From: Nemertoderma westbladi | Lineage: Eukaryota; Xenacoelomorpha; Nemertodermatida; Nemertodermatidae | Reading direction: 5' to 3' | NCBI GenBank assembly: GCA_032718475.1 | Contig: JAUCBJ010005621.1 | Coordinates: 1 to 29,525 of the forward strand | DNA length: 29,525 nt | Part shown: positions 19,850-29,525 of the stretch, piece by piece | Numbering within the stretch: the stretch's first letter is position 1 | How the letters are laid out: every line of letters begins with the position of its first letter | The notes under the pieces: generated by a model | The model's input: the letters and a program-made list of their open reading frames with translations, nothing else | Told to the model about the DNA's origin: nothing | Database searches by the model: none | Position numbers and translations under genes: made by a program

Positions 19850-19987
19850 TCTATAACCCTTGTCGAACATTTGGTCTTCCGGCAATATTGCGATTTGCTT
19901 AGGAAGTCCCGCCATTTTTCTTTCATACTGAAACCGCTCTCGTTTCCATTTGAGTTCCTCTTGCCTCTGGCCGATATTCATCTCGTC
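19850..19987 (-). CDS. Lipoxygenase exon B, PLAT-to-catalytic linker
   Basis: The acceptor is GTCTTTTTAG before 19987 and the donor is GTAGGT at 19849 (AGA before it, a weaker but acceptable site). The 138 bp give exactly 46 codons, phase 0 at both ends. It reads DEMNIGQRQEELKWKR, then ERFQYERKMAGLP, LPEDQMFDKGYR. It corresponds to the charged helical linker after the PLAT domain in animal lipoxygenases (R-EL---R--Y-W---GLP, LP-D--FD). Conservation is weaker than in C-E, and the assignment rests on phase plus position. An alternative donor four bases further on would break the frame with exon C. The 15-bp minisatellite begins only 33 bp upstream of the acceptor. Confidence 0.88.
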
Positions 19988-20020
19988 CTAAAAAGACAAA
20001 AAAACAAGGGAAATACAGAC

Positions 20021-23000
20021 GGGTCTGTCACAAAAGGGTCGTTTACAGAACGGTCTGTTATAGAAGGGTCTGTTACAGACGGGTCTGTCACAAAAGGGTC
20101 GTTTACAGAACGGTCTGTTATAGAAGGGTCTGTTACAGACGGGTCTGTCACAAAAGGGTCGTTTACAGAACGGTCTGTTAAGAAGGGTCTGTTACAGACG
20201 GGTCTGTCACAAAAGGGTCGTTTACAGAACGGTCTGTTATAGAAGGGTCTGTTACAGACGGATCTGTCACAAAAGGGTCGTTTACAGAAGGGTCTGTTAC
20301 GAAGGATATGTTACAGAAGGGTCTGTTACAGACGGGTCTGTCACAAAAGGGTCGTTTACAGAATGGTCTGTTACGAAGGGTATGTTACAGAAGGGTCTGT
20401 TACAGACGGATCTGTCACAAAAGGGTCGTTTACAGAACGGTCTGTTATAGAAGGGTCTGTTACAGACGGGTCTGTCACAAAAGGGTCGTTTACAGAAGGG
20501 TCTGTTACGAAGGGTATGTTACAGAAGGGTCTGTTACAGACGGGTCTGTCACAAAAGGGTCGTTTACAGAACGGTCTGTTATAGAAGGGTCTGTTACAGA
20601 CGGGTCTGTCACAAAAGGGTCGTTTACAGAAGGGTCTGTTACGAAGGATATATTACAGAAGGGTCTGTTACAGACGGGTCTGTCACAAAAGGGTCGTTTA
20701 CAGAATGGTCTGTTACGAAGGGTATGTTACAGAAGGGTCTGTTACAGACGGGTCTGTCACAAAAGGGTCGTTTACAGAACGGTCTGTTATAGAAGGGTCT
20801 GTTACAGACGGGTCTGTCACAAAAGGGTCGTTTACAGAACGGTCTGTTAAGAAGGGTCTGTTACAGACGGGTCTGTCACAAAAGGGTCGTTTACAGAACG
20901 GTCTGTTATAGAAGGGTCTGTTACAGACGGATCTGTCACAAAAGGGTCGTTTACAGAAGGGTCTGTTACGAAGGATATGTTACAGAAGGGTCTGTTACAG
21001 ACGGGTCTGTCACAAAAGGGTCGTTTACAGAATGGTCTGTTACGAAGGGTATGTTACAGAAGGGTCTGTTACAGACGGGTCTGTCACAAAAGGGTCGTTT
21101 ACAGAACGGTCTGTTAAGAAGGGTCTGTTACAGACGGGTCTGTCACAAAAGGGTCGTTTACAGAACGGTCTGTTATAGAAGGGTCTGTTACAGACGGATC
21201 TGTCACAAAAGGGTCGTTTACAGAAGGGTCTGTTACGAAGGATATGTTACAGAAGGGTCTGTTACAGACGGGTCTGTCACAAAAGGGTCGTTTACAGAAT
21301 GGTCTGTTACGAAGGGTATGTTACAGAAGGGTCTGTTACAGACGGATCTGTCACAAAAGGGTCGTTTACAGAACGGTCTGTTATAGAAGGGTCTGTTACA
21401 GACGGGTCTGTCACAAAAGGGTCGTTTACAGAAGGGTCTGTTACGAAGGGTATGTTACAGAAGGGTCTGTTACAGACGGGTCTGTCACAAAAGGGTCGTT
21501 TACAGAACGGTCTGTTATAGAAGGGTCTGTTACAGACGGGTCTGTCACAAAAGGGTCGTTTACAGAAGGGTCTGTTACGAAGGATATATTACAGAAGGGT
21601 CTGTTACAGACGGGTCTGTCACAAAAGGGTCGTTTACAGAATGGTCTGTTACGAAGGGTATGTTACAGAAGGGTCTGTTACAGACGGGTCTGTCACAAAA
21701 GGGTCGTTTGCAGAACGGTCTGTTATAGAAGGGTCTGTTACAGACGGGTCTGTCACAAAAGGGTCGTTTACAGAAGGGTCTGATACGAAGGGTATGTTAC
21801 AGAAGGGTCTGTTACAGACGGGTCTGTCACAAAAGGGTCGTTTACAGAATGGTCTGTTACGAAGGGTATGTTACAGACGGGTCTGTCACAAAAGGGTCGT
21901 TTACAGAATGGTCTGTTACGAAGGGTATGTTACAGAAGGGTTTGTTACAGACGGGTCTGTCACAAAAGGGTCGTTTACAGAATGGTCTGTTACGAAGGGT
22001 ATGTTGCAGAAGGGTCTGTTTCAGAAAGGTCTGTCACAAAAGGGTCGTTTACAGAATGGTCTGTTACGAAGGGTATGTTACAGAAGGGTCTGTTACAGAC
22101 GGGTCTGTCACAAAAGGGTCGTTTACAGAATGGTCTGTTACGAAGGATATGTTACAGAAGGGCCTGTTACAAAAAGGTCTGTTACAGACGGGTCTGTCAC
22201 AAAAGGGTCATTTACAGAATGGTCTGTTACGAAGGGTATGTTACAGAAGGGTCTGTTACAGACGGATCTGTCACAAAAGGGTCGTTTACAGAATGGTCTG
22301 TTACGAAGGGTATGTTACAGAAGGGTCTGTTACAGATAGGTCTGTTACAGACGGGTGTGTCACAAAAGGGTCGTTTACAGAAGGGTCTGTTACGAAGGGT
22401 ATGTTACAGAAGGGTCTGTTACAGACGGGTCTGTCACAAAAGGGTCGTTTACTGAATGGTCTGTTACGAAGTGTATATTGCAGAAGGGTCTGTTTCAGAA
22501 AGGTCTGTTACAGACGGGTCTGTCACAAAAGGGTCATTTACAGAATGGTCTGTTACGAAGGGTATGTTACATAAGGGTCTGTTACAGACGGGTCTGTCAC
22601 AAAAGGGTCGTTTACAGAATGGTCTGTTACGAAGGGTATGTTACAGAAGGGTCTGTTACAGAAAGGTCTGTTACAGACGGGTGTGTCATAAAGGGGTCGT
22701 TTACAGAAGGGTCTGTTACGAAGGGTATGTTACAGAAGGGTCTGTTACAGACGGATCTGTCACAAAAGGGTCTTTTACAGAATGGTCTGTTACGAAGGGT
22801 ATGTTACAGAAGGGTCTGTTACAGAAAGGTCTGTTACAGACGGGTCTGTCCCAAAAGGGTCGTTTACAGAAGGGTCTGTTACGAAGGGTATGTTACAGAA
22901 GGGTCTGTTACAGAAAGGTCTGTTACAGACGGGTGTGTCACAAAAGGGTCGTTTACAGAAGGGTATGTTACGAAGGGTATGTTACAGAAAGGTCTGTTAC

Positions 23001-23046
23001 AGACGGGTCTGTCACAGAAGGGTCTATCGCAAAAGGGTTTGTAACT
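20021..23046. repeat. Minisatellite 2: 15-bp unit, about 200 copies
   Basis: The basic unit is GGGTCTGTTACAGAA. Four variants in a row (ending CAAAA, TTTACAGAA, TTATAGAA and TTACAGAC) make a 60-bp higher-order unit near the left end. A 14-bp variant ending TTACGAA is frequent. Because 15 is a multiple of three, plus-strand frames read as pentapeptides of the GSVTK/GSFTE type. They have no start context or family, so I do not call them genes. Degenerate units close the array at about 23046. It lies wholly inside lipoxygenase intron A-B. Confidence 0.97.
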
Positions 23047-23053
23047 ACTGTAC

Positions 23054-24018
23054 TACACCATCACCCGTAATATAGTGTCATTTTCTGATGACACGGACCC
23101 CCCCCCCCCCAAAAAAAATTTTTCTACAAATCTTTATAATATTGCTTGAAATTTGAAACACAACTAGTTCAGCTCACCGTGGTTGTTACCATGAAGCCAG
23201 AATTTTCTATTTTGCCTTTAAATTTTTTTTATAAGCGTTTTAAAAAAATGTGTCTTTTGCGAAATCGCACCATCCGTATCATTGCCATTCTTCACATTAG
23301 TCGTAATTTTTTCATATCAATAGAAAGCTTGCGTTACAAGGATTCCAAACATGTAACAATATCTGAATTTCGTTGAGAAACAGCTGAGATATAGGCGTTC
23401 AAATATTGCAAGAATTATCGTTCGCTGCAGGCCATTTATTCTATTTAATAAATACACAAAATTCTAGAACGTGTTATTTATTTTATGAGTTGGTTGGCAA
23501 CAGTGGTATGCCTATACGATATCTATATTGCGTAGCTAATCATACTTTGAGTGACAAATTAGTCACAAATTACAAATTAGTATTAATTATTATTAGCTAA
23601 TCATACATAAACAAATTGTTCCAGAATATTGTGTATTTATTAAATAGAATAAATGGCCTGCAGCGAACAATAATTCTTGCAATCTTTGAACGCCTATATC
23701 TCAGCTGTTTCTCAACGAAATTCAAACATTGTTACATATTTGGAATCCTTGCAACGCAAGCTTTCTATTGATATGAAAAAATTACGACTAAGAATGGCAA
23801 TGATACGGATGGTGCGATTTCGCAAAAGACGCTTATTTAAAAACGCTTATAAAAAAAATGTAAAGGCGAAATAGAAAATTCCGGCTTCATGGTAACAACC
23901 ACGGTGAGTTTTACTAGTTGTGTTTCAAATTTCAAACAATATGATAAAGATTTGTAGAAAAATTTGGGGGGGTGTCCGTGTCATCAGAAAATGACACTAT
24001 ATTACGGGTCATGGTGTA
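23054..24018. mobile_element. Foldback element, ~400-bp inverted arms
   Basis: Left arm 23054-23470 is the inverted complement of right arm 23618-24018, with scattered substitutions and indels. Outer ends pair from TACACCAT inwards through the block AATATAGTGTCATTTTCTGA. Inner ends pair at ATTCTAGAAC / GTTCCAGAAT. The 147-bp spacer is AT-rich. Short frames in the arms are complements of each other and look non-coding. This is the form of a foldback or long-TIR DNA element without transposase; no clear target duplication was found. It separates the two related minisatellites. Confidence 0.85.
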
Positions 24019-25306
24019 TACCGGTACTACTAGTAGTAGTACTTTAATCGGCCTTATATTTTGGAGTATAAGTTTAGAAGACCACTGCATCCAATTCTTC
24101 TAAACAAATTTAGCATCAAATGCACAGGAGCCTTTTTAGAATAAAAAGGCCCAAAAAAGGGCTACTTTGGGGCGTTTTTGATTTAAAAAGGCTCCAGAGC
24201 ATTTGAGACAAAATTTGTTCATTTTGATTTGGATTTGGATTAAAATTAGCAGAGAAATAGCCTTTTTAATGAAAAAATATCATTCTGAGATAAGGTGTAT
24301 AAAGTTTACGGAACAATTCAAACCTTCCCGATATTTTATAAATACTATATATAAATAAATATAATAATAGAATATACTAATACTAAATACTAATATATAA
24401 ATAAACTAATAAATAAAACAACATTTTAGCAACTTATTCATATCCGTACCGTGACAGCCTTTTTAATGAAAAGGGCCTTAATCAATTGCAAAATATCGTG
24501 CTTATCAAAGGCTTGTTGAAAATCAGACTAGCTCTTTTGGCTAATAACTTCAGGTTGAGAAAAGATATGAAAAAACTGCTTGCTGATTTGAAATCTCCAT
24601 TAAATTCGACATATGATAGGATTATAAACCAAAATAGGCCAAAGTCCTCTCCTATCCATAAAAGTAGTATAAAATTTAAATTGAAACGGCAAAAATCGAC
24701 TTTGGGTGGATAATACAATATTTTTGAGTGTCAAATTCGTGCTTAGCGTCCCAGAAAACCCATAATGTCTTAAAATCGGGTTATTTTGGTATTGAGTTTT
24801 GATTATGAAATTTGTGCTACAGTACTTGTATTTTTCAGACCGCGCATTAACACATTTCCAAAAATGCCCTAATCAAAAGGTACGATATATTTCAACAGTG
24901 TCTTACAGTAATCGTGATCAGCCTCCAAAAAAATAGCTATATACCGCAAAAAAAGTTATTTTTAGGGAGACAAAAAACTTTGAAAACTTTACAACAAAAA
25001 TACTGGAGATGTGTGCAAGAAAGGGACTACAGCACGAAAACTGACATAGCCATGTAAATGGCGTTTGCTCTGTTGGATAGCCCAATAAATTTTAGGAAAA
25101 GTCACGAAATCTCGGTTTTTCCAACAAACCTGTCTCAAAAGATTCAGATGAAGTACAAAAAATATTTCTAAAATGACAACCCCTTTCTCAACCCGGGCCA
25201 AAATAAGGTTAACCACGCCCCCACCCCCCCCCCCCCCCCCCCCTGCTTATAATTATATAAATTATTAATAACATATTATTGATTATGATTATGTCACATG
25301 CTGGAG
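24019..25306 (-). other. Intron A-B spacer between the two minisatellites
   Basis: AT-rich sequence without a recognised gene. It contains a 117-bp imperfect palindrome (24103-24219) and two copies of GCCTTTTTAATGAAAA (near 24261 and 24451). A 75-codon frame at 24486-24713 is open on both strands without a family match. A poly-C run at about 25222-25243 precedes the 19-bp array. Confidence 0.6.
24103..24219. repeat. Imperfect palindrome, ~40-bp arms
   Basis: AACAAATTTAGCATCAAATG and the following GGAGCCTTTTT pair with AAAAAGGCTCC and ATTTGAGACAAAATTTGTT. A short spacer contains AAAAAAGGGC. It is a possible tiny MITE or foldback remnant. Confidence 0.7.
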
Positions 25307-28300
25307 AGTCTGTCACATACAGAAGGGTCTGTCACATACAGGAGGGTCTGTCACATACAGGAGGGTCTGTTACATACAGAAGGGTCTGTCACATACAGGA
25401 CGGTCTGTCACATACAGGAGGGTTCTGTCACATACAGGAGGGTCTGTTACATACAGAAGGGTCTGTCACATACAGGAGGGTCTGTCACATACAGGAGGGT
25501 CTGTTACATACAGGAGGGGTCTGTCACATACAGGAGGGTCTGTCACACTACAGGAGGGTCTGTCACATACAGAGAGGGTCTGTTACACTACAGAAGGGTC
25601 TGTCACACTACAGGAGGGTCTGTTACATACAGAAGGGTCTGTCACATACAGGAGGGTCTGTCACATACAGAGAGGGGTCTGTCACATACAGGAGGGTCTG
25701 TTACATACAGAGAGGGTCTGTTACATACAGAAGGGTCTGTCACATACAGGAGGGTCTGTCACATACAGGAGGGTCTGTCACATACAGAGAGGGTCTGTCA
25801 CATACAGGAGGGTCTGTCACATACAGGAGGGTCTGTTACATACAGAAGGGTCTGTCACATACAGGAGGGTCTGTCACATACAGAAGGGTCTGTCACATAC
25901 AGAGAGGGTCTGTCACATACAGGACGGTCTGTCACATACAGGAGGGTTCTGTCACATACAGGAGGGTCTGTAACACTCAGAAGGGTCTGTCACATACAGG
26001 AGGGTCTGTTACATACAGGAGGGTCTGTTACATACAGAAGGGTCTGTCACATACAGGAGGGTCTGTTACATACAGGAGGGTCTGTTACATACAGAAGGGT
26101 CTGTCACATACAGGACGGTCTGTCACATACAGGAGGGTCTGTCACATACAGGAGGGTCTGTAACACTACAGAAGGGTCTGTCACATACAGGACGGTCTGT
26201 CACATACAGGAGGGTCTGTCACATACAGGAGGGTCTGTCTACATACAGGAGGGTCTGTTACATACAGAAGGGTCTGTCACATACAGGACGGGTCTGTTAC
26301 ATACAGGAGGGTCTGTCACATACAGGAGGGTCTGTTACATACAGAAGGGTCTGTCACATACAGGAGGGTCTGTCTACATACAGGAGGGTCTGTTACATAC
26401 AGAAGGGTATGTCACATACAGGACGGTCTGTCACATACAGGAGGGTTCTGTCACATACAGGAGGGTCTGTTACATACAGGAGGGTCTGTCACATACAGGA
26501 GGGTCTGTCACATACAGGAGGGTCTGTCACATACAGGCACACAGGGGTCTGTCACATACAGGAGGGTCTGTACATACAGAGGGTCTGTACACAGGAGGGT
26601 CTGTTACATACAGGAGGGTCTGTACATACGGAGGGTCTGTCACATACAGGAGGGTCTGTCACATACAGGAGGGTCTGTCACATACAGGAGGGTCTGTTAC
26701 ATACAGAAGGGTCTGTCACATACAGGACGGTCTGTTACATACAGGAGGGTCTGTCACATACAGAAGGGTATGTCACATACAGGACGGTCTGTCACATACA
26801 GGAGGGTTCTGTCACATACAGGAGGGTCTGTAACACTCAGAAGGGTCTGTCACATACAGGAGGGTCTGTCACATACAGGAGGGTCTGTTACATACAGAAG
26901 GGTCTGTCACATACAGGAGGGTCTGTTACATACAGGAGGGTCTGTCACATACAGGAGGGTCTGTCACATACAGGAGGGTCTGTCACATACAGAAGGGTCT
27001 GTCACATACAGGAGGGTCTGTTACATACAGGAGGGTCTGTCACATACAGGAGGGTCTGTCACATACAGGAGGGTCTGTTACATACAGAAGGGTCTGTCAC
27101 ATACAGGAGGGTCTGTTACATACAGGAGGGTCTGTCACATACAGGAGGGTCTGTTACATACAGAAGGGTCTGTCACATACAGGAGGGTCTGTTACATACA
27201 GGAGGGTCTGTCACATACAGAAGGGTCTGTCACATACAGGAGGGTCTGTCACATACAGGAGGGTCTGTCACATACAGGAGGGTCTGTTACATACAGGAGG
27301 GTCTGTCACATACAGGAGGGTCTGTTACATACAGGAGGGTCTGTTACATACAGGAGGGTCTGTCACATACAGGAGGGTCTGTCACATACAGGAGGGTCTG
27401 TCACATACAGGAGGGTCTGTCACATACAGGAGGGTCTGTAACACTACAGAAGGGTCTGTCACATACAGGAGGGTCTGTCACATACAGGAGGGTTCTGTCA
27501 CATACAGGAGGGTCTGTTACATACAGAAGGGTCTGTCACATACAGGAGGGTCTGTTACATACAGGAGGGTCTGTTACATACAGGAGGGTCTGTTACATAC
27601 AGAAGGGTATGTCACATACAGGAGGGTCTGTCACATACAGGAGGGTCTGTCACATACAGAAGGGTCTGTCACATACAGGAGGGTCTGTCACATACAGGAG
27701 GGTCTGTCACATACAGGAGGGTCTGTTACATACAGAAGGGTCTGTCACATACAGGAGGGTCTGTCACATACAGGAGGGTCTGTCACATACAGAAGGGTCT
27801 GTCACATACAGGAGGGTCTGTCACATACAGGAGGGTCTGTCACATACAGGAGGGTCTGTTACATACAGAAGGGTCTGTCACATACAGGAGGGTCTGTTAC
27901 ATACAGAAGGGTCTGTCACATACAGAAGGGTCTGTCACATACAGGAGGGTCTGTCACATACAGGAGGGTCTGTCACATACAGGAGGGTCTGTCACATACA
28001 GGAGGGTCTGTTACATACAGGAGGGTCTGTTACATACAGAAGGGTATGTCACATACAGGACGGTCTGTTACATACAGAAGGGTCTGTCACATACAGGAGG
28101 GACGGTCTGTTACATACAGGAGGGTCTGTCACATACAGGAGGGTCTGTCACACTACAGGAGGGTCTGTCACATACAGGAGGGTCTGTTACATACAGGAGG
28201 GTCTGTTACATACAGAAGGGTCTGTCACATACAGGAGGGTCTGTTACATACAGGAGGGTCTGTCACATACAGGAGGGTCTGTTACATACAGGAGGGTCTG

Positions 28301-28545
28301 TCACATACAGGAGGGTCTGTCACATACAGGAGGGTCTGTTACATACAGAAGGGTCTGTCACATACAGGAGGGTCTGTTACATACAGGAGGGTCTGTCACA
28401 TACAGAAGGGTCTGTTACATACAGGAGGGTCTGTCACATACAGGAGGGTTCTGTCACATACAGGAGGGTCTGTTACATACAGGAGGGTCTGTCACATACA
28501 GGAGGGTCTGTTACATACAGGAGGGTCTGTTACATACAGGAGGGT
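25307..28545. repeat. Minisatellite 3: 19-bp unit, about 170 copies
   Basis: The basic unit is GGGTCTGTCACATACAGGA, with variants GTTACATACAGAA, GGACGG, 20-bp GGGTTCTGT and GTCACACTACAG. The stretch 26530-26640 is irregular, with shortened units. A 19-bp unit steps through all three frames and contains no plus-strand stop, hence very long open frames that are not genes. Unit sequence matches the 15-bp unit of minisatellite 2 apart from four extra bases. The array ends 77 bp before the exon A donor, within intron A-B. Confidence 0.97.
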
Positions 28546-28621
28546 CGTGTTACATTACCGAAGTGTTGTGTACAATGTACAGACGGTACCGGTATAGAAC
28601 CATAGAAGGATAACAACTAAC

Positions 28622-28745
28622 CTGTGGAAGCATACAGTCATTCTCGTTTAGTCTCAATGTATATCTCATATTCAGCCATCTCATAGCCGGAAATACAAAT
28701 ATATGTGCGTCACCGCCTCTTTTTATTGTAATTTTTTCTACAAAC
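28622..28745 (-). CDS. Lipoxygenase exon A, end of PLAT domain
   Basis: The acceptor is GGTTTTATTTAG before 28745 and the donor is CAG|GTTAGT at 28621. The 124 bp give one base completing a codon (a Trp if the previous exon ends in TG, as the family would predict), then 41 codons. It reads FVEKITIKRGGDAHIFVF, then PAMRWLNMRYTLRLNEN and MLPQ. The --KI-I---GD---F-FP--RW pattern is the last strands of the PLAT/C2-like domain, which carries Ca2+/membrane binding in animal lipoxygenases. It ends in phase 0, as exon B requires. The N-terminal PLAT exon(s) are not found up to the window end. Confidence 0.92.
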
Positions 28746-29525
28746 CTAAATAAAACCAACACAGACTAAGATTGTATTTGAATATTCTTAGAAATACTTC
28801 ATAATAACCGTTCTGGTCCAGCTACCCGCAGTTCGTTGGAGTGACAAAAGGTTGTACGCAAGAATATTACTGGAAATATACAAACTACTGTAATTTAATA
28901 TATTACAGCCCTCCCAGGCAAAAATATCGATGAAAAAAAGGAAAAAAGGAATTTATATTTTCAAAAAAATAAAGGAAAAAAGGATCGGATACGGTTCAAA
29001 AAAAGGGAAAAACTGAATTGATATTATCTTTAAAAAAAAGGATAGTAAACATTATGTTTCATTAACATTATATAGGCCTATTAAGAAACGTCACTGTATG
29101 TTTCTGTAGTTGCTGTAGTTATCAGAGATGGTTGAATTCGGCCTATTGATGGCCATTGATAGAGGTTTATCAAACGCTTGTAAATAGAACTTTAGTTTGA
29201 AAGAAATATAGGGCCTAATAACTTTGGTACGGATTTCTGGTCGTGGCTACATTTATATAAATAACAAAAATACTTTTAGACTCAATCAAAATTCAACCAT
29301 CTCCAGGGGAAAACGGATGTAAATAATAGCTAATTACGAGCAAAAATGAAATTATAACCCTTGTTATAGGCTTTACTTTATTGTCTTGGTTAGAATAGAC
29401 CGCCACTGCAACCTGTTCCTTTCCCTAAATTAAAAAACATCAATATTAATTCACCAAGGCGGGTTTTGTGTCAATGATAATATATCCCCCCCCCCCCCCC
29501 CCCCCCCCTCAGAAAATAAATACAT
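28746..29525 (-). other. Intron upstream of exon A
   Basis: No exon recognised. Bases 28930-29045 repeat purine words of the AAAAAAGGA type, and a poly-C run lies at about 29487-29508. The preceding PLAT exon must be further right. Confidence 0.6.

Noticed and set aside
20021-23070. Plus-strand pentapeptide-repeat frames (GSVTK, GSFTE)
   Set aside because: The 15-bp unit automatically gives a 5-residue period. The 14-bp variants shift frame often, and the array lies in an intron of a minus-strand gene.
24482-24718. 75-78 codon frames on both strands
   Set aside because: No family recognised, AT-rich, and open on both strands, which suggests chance.
25279-28613. Frames of up to 734 codons across the 19-bp array
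   Set aside because: The 19-bp unit lacks stops and steps through frames. There is no independent coding evidence.

Overview
The window is a piece of an animal nuclear genome, most likely an invertebrate. It has spliced exons with GT/AG borders, a mixture of LTR, non-LTR and DNA transposons, very large minisatellites and many poly-C/poly-G runs. Nothing in it looks bacterial and I see no RNA gene. The species cannot be fixed from sequence alone.

The backbone is one minus-strand gene: a lipoxygenase of the animal PLAT-LOX type. I assembled five internal exons from splice signals, reading phase and family resemblance. In transcription order they are A 28745-28622 (end of the PLAT domain), B 19987-19850 (PLAT-to-catalytic linker), C 19502-19276, D 10477-10342 and E 9298-9094 (the iron-ligand H-x4-H). 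The phases join without a break for about 276 codons. The 5' exon(s) lie to the right of the window. The remaining catalytic exons lie to the left, or are not recognisable here.

The introns carry the bulk of the DNA. Intron A-B (8.65 kb) is mostly two huge minisatellites: a 15-bp-unit array at 20021-23046 and a 19-bp-unit array at about 25307-28545. Their units are related by a 4-bp TACA expansion. A 965-bp foldback element lies between them. Intron B-C is only 347 bp. Intron C-D (8.8 kb) holds the two ends of one non-LTR retrotransposon family (5' endonuclease part 18150-19150, 3' reverse-transcriptase part 10900-11750), a BEL/Pao integrase remnant, a non-autonomous hAT element with an 8-bp target duplication, and a 47-copy array of 56-57 bp units (15038-17714). 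Partial copies of lipoxygenase exon C flank the LINE material. The intron after exon E holds a complete-ended Ty3/gypsy element (4551-9000). It has identical 172-bp LTRs, a 4-bp target duplication, a primer-binding site and a polypurine tract, but its pol is broken in several places.

The left end (1-4550) has no recognisable gene. It holds AT-rich low-complexity DNA, a G/C hairpin and several short tandem duplications. The giant open frames across the arrays are consequences of repeat units that lack stop codons and are not called as genes.
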